Translations under genes and position numbers: made by a program | The notes under the pieces: model-generated | Databases searched by the model: none | What the model saw: only the letters and a program-made list of their open reading frames with translations | Told to the model about the DNA's origin: nothing | From: Ruminococcaceae bacterium AM07-15 | Lineage (GTDB): Bacteria; Bacillota; Clostridia; Oscillospirales; Butyricicoccaceae | Direction: 5' to 3' | Assembly: GCA_003477405.1 (NCBI GenBank) | Contig: QUDE01000012.1 | Coordinates: 1-64,000, forward strand | Length of the DNA stretch: 64,000 bases | In this document: piece after piece, positions 27,483 through 35,714 of the stretch | Numbering within the stretch: the stretch's first letter is position 1 | How the letters are laid out: the number at the start of each line of letters is the position of its first letter

Positions 27483-27584
27483 TATTGTTGTGGGGGGAAT
27501 AAAGAGAGGTATGTTGCTGATATCATAATAACACACCCAGAAAAAAAGATGTGGACGGTTTGTAAAGAAAATTTGAAAAATATA

Positions 27585-28661
27585 TTATTTCTCCCCTTGG
27601 TAAAAGGCCAGATTCTGCTGTAATCGTTGATTTTCCGGCTCTTTTTCCAAGGCCTTAGCTCCATAGAAACAGGCCTTCTCTTTTTGGCCCAGATGCCAGA
27701 AGGCCAGGGCGGACAGATCCCAGGGCACGCTGCCCCAGGCAAAATCTTCATTGATATAGGTTTTGTCCCGCTGGGTAATGGCCAAGGCGCTTTGACTCAT
27801 GAGCAGCACCCCGGGCCAATTTTCTTCCTGGGAAAAATACCATGCACATTCCACATAACCCTCCCGCAGGGAGGGAGCTTCCGCCACCGCCCGGTAAAAC
27901 CAGCGAAGAGCCTCTTTCCGCCGCCCGGTCTCCAGGCAGCACCGGGCCAGATAGCGCATGGAAGCGGCCCGCTCCGCTTCCCAGGTGGAGCGGGGGAGTG
28001 CCAGATGGCGCAGAAGCTCTTCTTCGGCCTTGTTCCAATCCCCCTGGTACAGATACTCCCGGCCCAGGTAGTGAGCGCAGCGGGGGTCCTCCGGCTCTTC
28101 CCGGGCAGCCAGCTCCAAAAGGGGCAAATACTGTCCCCGGGATTTCTGGGAATCGGGCCAGTGATGCAGAGAGACCCCGGCCGCCTCTCCCAGGGTGTAT
28201 TCTTTTTCCCCCTGCCATTGCAGCACTTCGTGCACCGGATAATGCCAGACAAATCCATGGCGGCGGTGGATCTTGTTCTGCCAGAATACCATGCCCTCTC
28301 TTCCATCTTCTCCATGGCTCCACACAAAGCGGCACCGGTATTGAGGGCAGGACTGCATCAGGGCCGCCTGCTCCAGCTTTTTTCGCCAGCCCTTTTCAAA
28401 CACCTCATCCAGATCGGTGCAAACACACAGGTCAGCATCCTCGGGTACCAGGTCCAGGGATAAATTCCGTGCTTTGTCAAACCGCCAGGGGACAACCTCC
28501 CGACAGGCCACCCAGGCCCCCCGGGAAGCCAGGGCGGCCGGAGTGCCGTCCTGGCTTCCTGTATCCAGCACATAGACCCCATCGGCCTCTGACATGGAAT
28601 CCATCCACCGGTCTGCAAAGGCTTTTTCGTCTTTGCAGATGGCATACACATAGATTTTCAT
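27585..28661 (-). CDS. Glycosyltransferase family 2 protein with TPR-like C-terminus
   Basis: The 358-residue protein has an N-terminal GT-A domain: start KIYVYAICKDEKAF, VLDTGSQDGT near 31-40 (nucleotide-sugar binding) and CTDLDEVF as the DxD metal motif near 80. After about residue 190 there are helical repeats resembling TPRs (AHYLGREYLYQGDWNKAEEELL, ARCCLETGRRKEALRWFYRA, LSALAFWHLGQKEKACFYGA). Related proteins act on peptide or surface substrates, including in spore coat clusters. It starts 3 bp after the cysteine-rich BclA-like protein, which may be its substrate; that link is inferred from context. Confidence 0.88.
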   Translation of the reverse strand: MKIYVYAICKDEKAFADRWMDSMSEADGVYVLDTGSQDGTPAALASRGAWVACREVVPWRFDKARNLSLDLVPEDADLCVCTDLDEVFEKGWRKKLEQAALMQSCPQYRCRFVWSHGEDGREGMVFWQNKIHRRHGFVWHYPVHEVLQWQGEKEYTLGEAAGVSLHHWPDSQKSRGQYLPLLELAAREEPEDPRCAHYLGREYLYQGDWNKAEEELLRHLALPRSTWEAERAASMRYLARCCLETGRRKEALRWFYRAVAEAPSLREGYVECAWYFSQEENWPGVLLMSQSALAITQRDKTYINEDFAWGSVPWDLSALAFWHLGQKEKACFYGAKALEKEPENQRLQQNLAFYQGEK

Positions 28662-28664
28662 GGC

Positions 28665-29381
28665 TCAGCCGTCCAACCGAAGCACGGTGAGGGACAGATT
28701 CTGATACAAGCCGTCTTCCAGGCAAATCACCTGGAGCTTTGCCCCTTGGGTGGCCAGAATCGCCCCCAGGGATGCGGTTTCCTTGCCCCGCCAAAGTCCT
28801 CCAGGCACCGCCTGGCCGTCCAGCAGCAGCTGGAGACCGGCTTCTTCGCCGGAGTAATCCTGGGCCCGGCCCTGGAGCAGCACCAGATAGGCTCCCTTTT
28901 CCAACCGGATGCCGTCTTCCTCCATACAGATGCTATCCCCCTGCTGAGCAGCCAGGGCCAGCTTCAGCGCCGTGTCTTTTTCCCCTTGCTGCCCCCCCAC
29001 CACCGGGTCCACGCCGGTGAGATAATCATGGGCAGGCCCATCCCAGGAACAGACACAGGAGCAGGAACAGGGCTCACAGGGGCAGGGAGGACAGGGGATA
29101 CAGGGACGATTCTCTTTGTCCTCTTCTTTCTCCGGTCCGGAAGGACACTGACAGCTGAGGCTCAGTCCCTCGGGCACCCACTGGCCGCTTTCTCTGGCCC
29201 ACTGGAGAAGGGGGCTTTCGGGAAAGGACTGCTGCATCTCCTGCTGGCGCCCTTCCTTTTCCTCATAACTGCCGTCGGGCCGCACCCGCACCACCCGGCG
29301 TACCCGGTGAAGGAGCGGGGTTTCCTCCGTCTCCTCTCCGGAGGCCCGGCTGGTCTTTTGCTTCCAATCGATCTCCTTCAA
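28665..29381 (-). CDS. Cysteine-rich protein with BclA C-terminal-like domain
   Basis: The 238-residue protein starts at TTG 29381, 8 bases after AAGGAGG. The N-terminal ~70 residues are charged and polar. Residues 77-111 contain ten cysteines, mostly in C-x-C and C-x2-C steps among prolines (CIPCPPCPCEPC, CSCSCVC). Residues ~135-238 resemble the jelly-roll C-terminal domain of exosporium BclA-type proteins: TALKLALAAQQGDSI, LEKGAYLVLLQG, LQLLLDGQAVPGG and a final LSLTVLRL. No signal peptide is seen. It could be a spore-surface protein, crosslinked or metal-binding through its Cys block. It is divergent from lexA. Confidence 0.72.
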   Translation of the reverse strand: MKEIDWKQKTSRASGEETEETPLLHRVRRVVRVRPDGSYEEKEGRQQEMQQSFPESPLLQWARESGQWVPEGLSLSCQCPSGPEKEEDKENRPCIPCPPCPCEPCSCSCVCSWDGPAHDYLTGVDPVVGGQQGEKDTALKLALAAQQGDSICMEEDGIRLEKGAYLVLLQGRAQDYSGEEAGLQLLLDGQAVPGGLWRGKETASLGAILATQGAKLQVICLEDGLYQNLSLTVLRLDG

Positions 29382-29520
29382 CAGGGATCCCTCCTTGTTT
29401 CTCGTGAAACTTTTCGATGGAGCCAGGGCAGTCCTGTCCCAGGCCCCAAAACCATTACACTGACAGCATATGCCGCAGCAGCACTCCCTGTGCCTCCCAA
29501 GGCTTTTTTGCCATAAATCG

Positions 29521-29559
29521 GAACAAATGTTTGCCCTGTCCTGTGTTTTATGGTATACT
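29521..29559 (+). promoter_or_regulatory. lexA promoter with overlapping SOS box
   Basis: SOS-box-like GAACAAATGTTT (29521-29532; Gram-positive consensus core GAAC-N4-GTTC/T) overlaps the -35 TTGCCC (29531-29536). A 17-base spacer and TATACT (29554-29559) follow. This indicates LexA autorepression. Confidence 0.75.
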
Positions 29560-29601
29560 ATATACAATTCTATGCCATAGACCGTCCCTTGAGGTGATTC
29601 T

Positions 29602-30192
29602 ATGAAAAAACTCAGTCCCATGCGACAGAAGATTTTGGACTATATCTCCCGCTATACCGATGAAAATGGCTATCCCCCCGCCGTGCGGGAAATCTGCCAA
29701 GCGGTGGGGCTCCGATCCCCCTCCACCGTCCACTCCCACCTGAAAATCTTGCAGGAAGGGGGATTTTTGGACAAGGGCGAGGGCCGCACCCGGTCCATCA
29801 CCCTGAAAAACCACCCCACCGGTGTGAAAAAGATCCCGGTACTGGGAGTGGTCACCGCCGGTCAGCCCATCCTGATGCAGGAGGACATTCTGGGCTATAT
29901 CCCCTTTGAATACCACAGCGGGGAATATTTTGCCCTGCGGGTCCGGGGCGACAGCATGATCGGAGCCGGTATTCTGGATGGGGACGATGTGATCGTTCGC
30001 CGTCAGGACACCGCCGATCAAAAGGCCATCGTGGTGGCCATGCTGGAGGACGAGGCCACCGTCAAGCGGCTGGACAAATCCAATGGCCATGTGCGTCTGC
30101 TGCCGGAAAACCCTGCCTATGAACCCATTGATGGGGACGACGCTCAAATCCTGGGTCTGGTGGTGGCAGTCTACCGTCAGTACCAGCGCTAG
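29602..30192 (+). CDS. lexA: LexA repressor, SOS response regulator
   Basis: The 196-residue protein has an N-terminal winged helix (to ~70; recognition helix SPSTVHSHLKIL) and a C-terminal S24 autoprotease domain. The cleavage site is A86-G87 (VVTAGQP), nucleophile S118 (RGDSMIG) and general base K155 (ATVKRL). RecA filaments trigger self-cleavage and derepress repair genes. An SOS box overlaps its promoter. recG begins 9 bp after its stop, so the two are cotranscribed. Confidence 0.96.
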   Translation: MKKLSPMRQKILDYISRYTDENGYPPAVREICQAVGLRSPSTVHSHLKILQEGGFLDKGEGRTRSITLKNHPTGVKKIPVLGVVTAGQPILMQEDILGYIPFEYHSGEYFALRVRGDSMIGAGILDGDDVIVRRQDTADQKAIVVAMLEDEATVKRLDKSNGHVRLLPENPAYEPIDGDDAQILGLVVAVYRQYQR

Positions 30193-30201
30193 GTGTATCC
30201 C

Positions 30202-32232
30202 ATGAGCCATCTCACAGACGATATCCGCACCCTGCGGGGTGTGGGGGAGAAGAAGGCCCAGCTTTTTCACAAGCTGGGCCTTTTCACCCTGGGAGACTGC
30301 CTGGAGCACTTTCCCAGGGAATATGAGGACCGCAGCCGCTTTTATCCCATTGCTCAGGCCCCCGTGGGGGAAAATTGCTGCATTCTGGCCACCGTGGCCC
30401 AGCCCCCTTCCACCCGGCTGATCCGCAAAGGACTGAGCATCACCAAACTGCGGGCCTTTGATGAAAGCGGCCAGATCGATCTGGTGTATTTCAACCAGCC
30501 CTATCTGGGCTCTCAGCTGCGCCAGGGGGAGGAATACGCCTTTTTCGGCAAAATCGAAGGGACATTGCTGAAAAAACAGCTGACCAACCCCCAATTTGAA
30601 CCGGCGGGGCGGGGGATGATCACCGGGCGATTGCTGCCGGTCTACCGTCTCACCGGCGGGCTGTCCCGCACGCTGATGCTCCAGGCCACCTCCCAGGCCA
30701 TCCAGTATACCGACGAGCTCACCGAAAGCCTGGATGAAGAAATCCGTCAGCAATATGACCTGTGCCACATCCGCTATGCCTATGAAAACATCCACTATCC
30801 CGTCCATCGGGAAGCCCTGGAAGAGGCCCGGAAACGGGTGATTTTTGAGGAGTTCTTTCAGTTTGCCTGCGGCTTGCAGCTGATGGGACAGCAGAATATC
30901 ACCGCCCAGGGTATCAGCCTCACCTGGTATCCTCCAGAGGAATTCTACCAGGTTCTTCCTTTCTCTCCCACCGGCGCTCAGCGGCGGGCGGTACATGAGG
31001 CCTTTGCCGACATGACGGGAGGCAAACGGATGAGCCGCCTGGTGCAGGGGGATGTGGGCAGCGGAAAAACCATGGTGGCCGCCGCCTGTCTGTGGCTGGC
31101 CGCCAAAAACGGAATGCAGGGGGCGCTGATGGCTCCCACCGAGCTTCTGGCCCGGCAGCATTACGAATCCCTCCAGCCTTTGATGGAGCAATGCGGCATT
31201 TCCTGCGCTCTGCTCACCGGTTCCACCCCCAAAAAACAACGGGAAACCATGCTGGAAAAGCTAGGTCAAGGGGAGATCTCTGTTCTCATCGGCACCCATG
31301 CCCTCATCGAAAACAATGTGGTCTTTTGCCGTCCGGCCCTGACCATCACCGATGAACAGCACCGCTTCGGCGTGCAGCAGCGGCAGCTTTTGTGGGACAA
31401 AGGGGCGGACACCCATTCTCTTGTGATGAGCGCCACGCCCATTCCCCGCACCCTGGCCCTGATGCTCTACGGCGACTTGCAGGTGTCGGTGCTGGACGAA
31501 CTGCCCCCGGGACGCAAACGGGTGGAGACCTACGCCGTGCCCCCCAGCTATCGCCCCCGGCTGGATGCCTTTATTCAAAAACAGGTGCAGGAAGGGGGAC
31601 AGGTGTACATCGTCTGTCCTCTCATCGAAACCGAAGAAGGGGAGGACGAGCGGCAATCGGCGGTGACCTATGCCAAAGCACTGCAGCAGCGGGTTCCCCA
31701 GGTGTCCATCGGCCTGATGCACGGCAAGCTGAAAAGCCGGGAAAAGGAACAGGTGATGGAAGACTTCGTCCAGGGAAAGATCCAGGTGCTGGTGAGCACC
31801 ACCGTGATCGAAGTGGGCGTCAATGTGCCCCGGGCCTCCCTGATGATCGTGGAGGACGCCGACCGGTTCGGCCTGTCCCAGCTCCACCAGCTGCGGGGCC
31901 GGGTGGGCCGGGGCGACCGGCAGTCCTATTGCGTGCTGGTGTCGGCCAGCAAAAGCGCCAAAACACAGGAGCGGCTGCGGGTGATGACCCAGTGTCATGA
32001 CGGCTTCCGCATCGCCGAAGCCGATCTGAAGCTGCGGGGGCCGGGAGACTTCTTCGGCGACCGGCAGCACGGTTTGCCGGAGTTCAAGATCGCCGATCTG
32101 TCCCAGGATGTATCCCTTTTGCAAAATGCTCAGCAGGCGGCCCAAAAGGTGCTTCAGCAAGACCCGGACCTTTCTTCCCATCCGCTCCTTCTGAAAAAGG
32201 TAAAGCAGCTTTTTCACCGGGCTCAACAATAA
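30202..32232 (+). CDS. recG: ATP-dependent DNA helicase RecG
   Basis: The 676-residue branch-migration helicase remodels stalled forks and Holliday junctions. An N-terminal wedge OB-fold domain (~50-150, with GENCCILATVAQPP) is followed by SF2 motor domains: Walker A GDVGSGKT, motif II DEQHRFG, motif III SATPIPRTL, and motif VI near QLHQLRGRVGRG, then the RecG C-terminal region (GPGDFFGDRQHG). ATG 30202 is preferred over the GTG three codons earlier because AGGTG lies upstream. Cotranscription with lexA implies induction by DNA damage. Confidence 0.95.
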   Translation: MSHLTDDIRTLRGVGEKKAQLFHKLGLFTLGDCLEHFPREYEDRSRFYPIAQAPVGENCCILATVAQPPSTRLIRKGLSITKLRAFDESGQIDLVYFNQPYLGSQLRQGEEYAFFGKIEGTLLKKQLTNPQFEPAGRGMITGRLLPVYRLTGGLSRTLMLQATSQAIQYTDELTESLDEEIRQQYDLCHIRYAYENIHYPVHREALEEARKRVIFEEFFQFACGLQLMGQQNITAQGISLTWYPPEEFYQVLPFSPTGAQRRAVHEAFADMTGGKRMSRLVQGDVGSGKTMVAAACLWLAAKNGMQGALMAPTELLARQHYESLQPLMEQCGISCALLTGSTPKKQRETMLEKLGQGEISVLIGTHALIENNVVFCRPALTITDEQHRFGVQQRQLLWDKGADTHSLVMSATPIPRTLALMLYGDLQVSVLDELPPGRKRVETYAVPPSYRPRLDAFIQKQVQEGGQVYIVCPLIETEEGEDERQSAVTYAKALQQRVPQVSIGLMHGKLKSREKEQVMEDFVQGKIQVLVSTTVIEVGVNVPRASLMIVEDADRFGLSQLHQLRGRVGRGDRQSYCVLVSASKSAKTQERLRVMTQCHDGFRIAEADLKLRGPGDFFGDRQHGLPEFKIADLSQDVSLLQNAQQAAQKVLQQDPDLSSHPLLLKKVKQLFHRAQQ

Positions 32233-32253
32233 AACTTATTCTTTATTATCATC

Positions 32254-32281
32254 AAAAAAGTGGCCAAAGGCCACTTTTTTT
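32254..32281 (+). terminator. Terminator after recG
   Basis: AAAAAAGTGGCC, loop AAA, GGCCACTTTTTTT. The stem is the same GTGGCC/GGCCAC stem used as P4 of repeat element copy 1. Confidence 0.9.
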
Positions 32282-32310
32282 GTATCATTGCCCTTTTCCG
32301 GCATATACTA
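32282..32310 (+). promoter_or_regulatory. Possible sigma-G promoter of the spoVA operon
   Basis: GTATC, 17 bases, TATACTA, resembling sigma-G boxes (GNATR and CATNNTA). Inferred mainly from the forespore-specific genes downstream. Confidence 0.35.
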
Positions 32311-32354
32311 CCGGCAAGAAAACGAGCCGGTGCGCCGGCAGAAAGGGTTTTTTC

Positions 32355-32792
32355 ATGGATATCACCAACCAAGAATATAAAAAGCTTTATCAAAAGGCCT
32401 CCCCGCCCTCGCCTTTGCTGAAAGACGCCTTTCTGGCCTTTCTCACAGGGGGCGCCATCTGCACCCTGGCCCAAGCCATTCGCAATTTCCTGCTGAGCCA
32501 GGGCCTGGATGAAAAGGCAGCCGGAGCATCTCTTTCCATCATTCTGGTGTTTTTGGGTGTGCTGCTCACCGATCTGGCCATCTATCCCAAAATTGCCAAA
32601 TTCGCCGGAGCGGGCACCATTGTCCCCATCACCGGCTTTGCCAATTCCATCGCCGCCCCGGCCCTGGAATACAAAACCGAAGGCCTTGTGCTGGGCACCT
32701 GCGTCAAGATGTTCACCATTGCCGGGCCGGTGCTGGCCTGCGGCCTGACGGCCTCGGTGATCTACGGCCTGATCTATTATATTTTTGCATAA
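32355..32792 (+). CDS. spoVAC: Stage V sporulation protein AC
   Basis: The 145-residue membrane protein has about four helices and belongs to the SpoVA channel that moves dipicolinic acid into the forespore and out on germination; SpoVAC has been described as mechanosensitive. NQEYKKLYQKASPPSPLLKDAFLAFL split at residue 20 and AGTIVPITGFANSI are typical. ATG 32355 follows GAAAGGG. spoVAD follows after 13 bp. Confidence 0.95.
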   Translation: MDITNQEYKKLYQKASPPSPLLKDAFLAFLTGGAICTLAQAIRNFLLSQGLDEKAAGASLSIILVFLGVLLTDLAIYPKIAKFAGAGTIVPITGFANSIAAPALEYKTEGLVLGTCVKMFTIAGPVLACGLTASVIYGLIYYIFA

Positions 32793-32805
32793 AGGGGGTG
32801 GGAAT

Positions 32806-33822
32806 ATGAAAAAAACAGGGAACACCTATTGCTTTCAGGACCCGCCCCGGGTGCTGGCCTACGCCTCGGTGGTGGGCAAAAAGGAGGGGGAAGGCCCTCT
32901 GTCCCGGGATTTTGACTATATCAGCGACGACAACACCTTTGGAGAACAAACCTGGGAAAAGGCCGAAAGCCGGATGATGTCCATGGCCCTGGAGCGGGTC
33001 CTCTCCAAAGCCCATCTGCCTCCTTCCCAGCTGGGGTGCATCCTGGGCGGAGATCTGCTCAACCAGTGCATCGGCACCACCTTTGCCCTGCGTCCCACCA
33101 ATGTGCCCTTTCTGGGGCTATATGGAGCCTGCTCCACCATGGCGGAAGGGCTGCTGGTGGCCTCCTGCCTGGTGGAAAGCGGATTTGAGCAGACGGCCTG
33201 TGCCATCACTTCTTCCCACTTCTGTTCCGCCGAGCGGCAATACCGCTATCCATTGGAATACGGCGGCCAGCGTCCCCAGACAGCCCAGTGGACGGCCACC
33301 GCTTCCGGGGCAGTGGTGCTGCAGAAAGGAGGCATGGGGGTGCGCATCACCCACGCCACCCCCGGCCGGATCGCCGACCCGGGAGTGACCAGCCAGGCCA
33401 ACATGGGTGCCGCCATGGCCCTGTCGGCCTACGAGACCATCAGTCGCTTCTTCCAGGACACCCACACCGGACCTTCCCATTATGACCTCATCGTCACAGG
33501 GGATCTGGGGAAGGTGGGGCATCAGATCGTCATCGACCTGTTTCAGCGGGACGGCATCGATATGCGCCCCACCTATGACGATTGCGGCCTTTTGCTCTAC
33601 GACGGCAGCCAGGATGTCCACGCCGGCGGCTCAGGTTGCGGCTGTTCGGCAGCGGTGCTTTGCTCCTATATCCTCAAGGCCATGGAGCAGGGGATTTTCC
33701 GCAAGGTACTGTTCTGCGGCACCGGCGCCCTTTTGAGTCCCACTTCCTGCAACCAGGGCCAGAGCATCCCTGGGATCTGTCATCTTGTTTGTTTGGAGGC
33801 CGATGAAAAATGGAATATGTAA
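32806..33822 (+). CDS. spoVAD: Stage V sporulation protein AD
   Basis: The 338-residue soluble, membrane-associated subunit has a thiolase-like fold and binds dipicolinic acid. Features include DNTFGEQTWEKAESRM, GDLLNQCIGTTFALR and a conserved GACSTMAEGL. It ends overlapping spoVAE by 13 bp. AAAGGGGGTG lies upstream of ATG 32806. Length matches the family. Confidence 0.95.
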   Translation: MKKTGNTYCFQDPPRVLAYASVVGKKEGEGPLSRDFDYISDDNTFGEQTWEKAESRMMSMALERVLSKAHLPPSQLGCILGGDLLNQCIGTTFALRPTNVPFLGLYGACSTMAEGLLVASCLVESGFEQTACAITSSHFCSAERQYRYPLEYGGQRPQTAQWTATASGAVVLQKGGMGVRITHATPGRIADPGVTSQANMGAAMALSAYETISRFFQDTHTGPSHYDLIVTGDLGKVGHQIVIDLFQRDGIDMRPTYDDCGLLLYDGSQDVHAGGSGCGCSAAVLCSYILKAMEQGIFRKVLFCGTGALLSPTSCNQGQSIPGICHLVCLEADEKWNM

Positions 33823-34166
33823 GAGCCTTTCTCACCGCCGGGGTGATCTGCGCCATCAGTCAGGTGCTCATCGACCGGACCAAGCTGACCCCCGGCCGGA
33901 TTCTGGTGACTTTTGTGGTGCTGGGGGTCATTCTCACCGGCATCGGTGTTTATGAGCCGGTGGTGAAGTTCGGCGGGGCCGGAGCCACCGTGCCCCTTCT
34001 GGGCTTTGGCTACACCATGGCCGAAGGGGTGAAGGAGGCCATCGCCCAACGGGGCTTTCTGGGGGTCTTTACCGGCGGCCTCACCGCCACAGCCGGCGGC
34101 ATTGCCGCTGCCGTGGTTTTTTCCTTGATCGGTGCGCTGATCTTCAAAAGCCGGGACCGGTCGTAA
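33810..34166 (+). CDS. spoVAE: Stage V sporulation protein AE
   Basis: The 118-residue membrane protein has three or four helices. FLTAGVICAISQVLIDRTKL and GGAGATVPLLGFGYTMAEGV are family-typical. It overlaps spoVAD, indicating coupled translation. The cluster is the minimal C-D-E set; no spoVAA, AB or AF is present next to it. Confidence 0.94.
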   Translation: MEYVRAFLTAGVICAISQVLIDRTKLTPGRILVTFVVLGVILTGIGVYEPVVKFGGAGATVPLLGFGYTMAEGVKEAIAQRGFLGVFTGGLTATAGGIAAAVVFSLIGALIFKSRDRS

Positions 34167-34253
34167 CAGGGGAGGGGAAGCCCTCCCCTTTCTTGTGGGG
34201 AAAAGGGATTTTTGCTATACTCTCTTTACAGACCACGAAAAGGAGACGAAACC

Positions 34254-34640
34254 ATGCTGAAAACAGGACTGACCCATGAGACAAAGGTGAAAGTGGAAGA
34301 AAACATGACGGCCGGCGCCCTGCGGCCCGGGCTGGTTCCGGTACTGGCCACGCCGGTGCTGTTGGCCATCATCGAAAACACCTGCTATGAATGTGTGATG
34401 GATCATCTGGAGCCGGGACAGACCACCGTGGGCACCGGCGTCAACATCACCCATGAGGCCCCTACGCCGGTGGGAATGACGGTGACCGCTTCCTGCCGTC
34501 TGAAAGAAGTGGAAGGCCGCCGCCTGGTTTTTCAGATCGAAGTGAAAGACGAGCATGAGGTAGTCAGCCGGGGAGACCATGAGCGCTTCATTGTGGACAT
34601 GGACAAATTTGTGGCAAAATCCCGGCAAAAAGCCCTGTGA
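34254..34640 (+). CDS. Hotdog-fold thioesterase, fluoroacetyl-CoA thioesterase (FlK)-like
   Basis: The 128-residue hotdog protein resembles Streptomyces FlK. The catalytic residues T33, E41 and H67 keep the exact FlK spacing (Thr42, Glu50, His76: +8 and +26). NITHEAPTPVGMTVTA matches the His-containing strand of the family. Real substrates in gut Clostridia are unknown; fluoroacetyl-CoA is unlikely. ATG 34254 is preferred, with AAAAGGAG upstream. Monocistronic between spoVAE and tRNA-Leu. Confidence 0.85.
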   Translation: MLKTGLTHETKVKVEENMTAGALRPGLVPVLATPVLLAIIENTCYECVMDHLEPGQTTVGTGVNITHEAPTPVGMTVTASCRLKEVEGRRLVFQIEVKDEHEVVSRGDHERFIVDMDKFVAKSRQKAL

Positions 34641-34662
34641 TGCTGGTCTTTCCCCCCCATTC

Positions 34663-34692
34663 TTGACGGAGAGGGGCGGGGCGTGCTATACT
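34663..34692 (+). promoter_or_regulatory. Sigma-A promoter of tRNA-Leu
   Basis: TTGACG, 18-base spacer, TATACT, 21 bases before the tRNA. Confidence 0.8.
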
Positions 34693-34713
34693 AATTCCTG
34701 GTTTCCGCTTCCT

Positions 34714-34800
34714 GCCGCTGTGGCGAAACAGGCAGACGCAAGGGACTTAAAATCCCTCGGTCTTTTGACCGTACCGGTTCGATCCCGGTCAGCGGCACCA
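34714..34800 (+). tRNA. tRNA-Leu (anticodon TAA)
   Basis: The 87-nt class II tRNA has acceptor stem GCCGCTG/CAGCGGC, discriminator A and encoded CCA. The anticodon arm GGGACTTAAAATCCC carries TAA, and there is a long variable arm (CTCGGTCTTTTGACCG region) and T-loop GGTTCGATCCC. It decodes UUA and, by wobble, UUG. Confidence 0.97.
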
Positions 34801-34840
34801 AAAAGAGCCTTGGCATTGTTTGCCCCAGGCTCTTTTTTTG
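34801..34840 (+). terminator. Terminator after tRNA-Leu
   Basis: AAAAAGAGCCTTGG paired with CCCAGGCTCTTTTTTT (one mismatch). Confidence 0.85.
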
Positions 34841-34891
34841 CGGTTTCCTCATTCCTCCTTTGCTGCAAAAGGAAAAAGAAAGGTGTTTTCT

Positions 34892-35689
34892 GTGCGCCCC
34901 AGGATCGATTGCCATACCCACATCGTGTCTCCGGCCATCCGGGACGAGTATTTCCAGCGTGCCCAAGGGTTCGCTCTGGTGATGCAGTTTCCCCCCGGCC
35001 TGATGGAAAATCCCCAGTGCATCCAGACGGTGCTGTCCGATCCCCGGCTGTTTCTGTGCCCCTGTGTGGATCTCCATCGCCCCATCCCGCCCCAGCTCAG
35101 TGAGCTGGAACCCCATCTGGATGAGTGGAAGGTGGTGGGCCTCAAGGTCTACCTGACCTACCAGAAGGGAAGGGCCTGCGACGAAAAGATGATCCCCATC
35201 TATGAATTTGCCCGTCAGCACCAGCTGGCGGTGACCTTCCACACCGGCCTTTGTTCTCTGGTCCTCCCATCGGAAAATGACATGGAGGGCTCCCAGGCCA
35301 AGTACATCGCCCAAGCGGCCCAGCGTTTCCCAGAGGTGAACTTTATCATTGCCCATATGGACGACCCCCGCTTTATGGAGTGCGCCGCCCTGCTGCACCG
35401 GCATAAAAACCTGTTCACCGATGTGTCCGGCGCCTATGAAACCGGTACCAAAGAGGGAAACGATGTGCAGGGAGCCATCGCCACTTTCCGCCAGGCCCTT
35501 CTGTCCCAGCCGGAACTTTGGAAGCAGTTCCTCTATGGCACCGACTTCTGCCCGCCCCTCAATCTTGGTCAGTTGGAGGAATACGACGAGACCATCGAGA
35601 AGATTTTCCCGCCGGAAACTTTTGACGCCATCTATTATCAAAACTGCCTGCGGGCCTTCCCTCGGCTGGGCCGCTGGCTTTCCCTTTAA
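34892..35689 (+). CDS. Amidohydrolase family 2 (TIM-barrel metal-dependent hydrolase)
   Basis: The 265-residue protein starts with the metal motif DCHTHI (H8, H10), followed by VTFHTG near 140 and FIIAHMDDPRF near 175, with FLYGTDFCPP carrying the catalytic Asp near 225. This is the amidohydrolase-2/decarboxylase layout. Substrate unknown. GTG 34892 is preferred, with AAAGGTG 8 bases upstream; earlier in-frame codons lie in the tRNA terminator. The PnuC-like gene follows 25 bp downstream in what looks like one operon. Confidence 0.85.
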   Translation: MRPRIDCHTHIVSPAIRDEYFQRAQGFALVMQFPPGLMENPQCIQTVLSDPRLFLCPCVDLHRPIPPQLSELEPHLDEWKVVGLKVYLTYQKGRACDEKMIPIYEFARQHQLAVTFHTGLCSLVLPSENDMEGSQAKYIAQAAQRFPEVNFIIAHMDDPRFMECAALLHRHKNLFTDVSGAYETGTKEGNDVQGAIATFRQALLSQPELWKQFLYGTDFCPPLNLGQLEEYDETIEKIFPPETFDAIYYQNCLRAFPRLGRWLSL

Positions 35690-35714
35690 AATTCAAAAGA
35701 GAGGACGCTTTTTC

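Noticed and set aside
24304..27502. Short frames inside the two structured elements that share RRPLQ-like peptides
   Set aside because: Similarity follows from the RNA-level repeat; the frame slips by one base between copies and there is no ribosome site.
35349..35714. A frame joining the PnuC gene upstream through the amidohydrolase gene
   Set aside because: It overlaps a conserved gene in another frame; ATG 35715 has a ribosome site.
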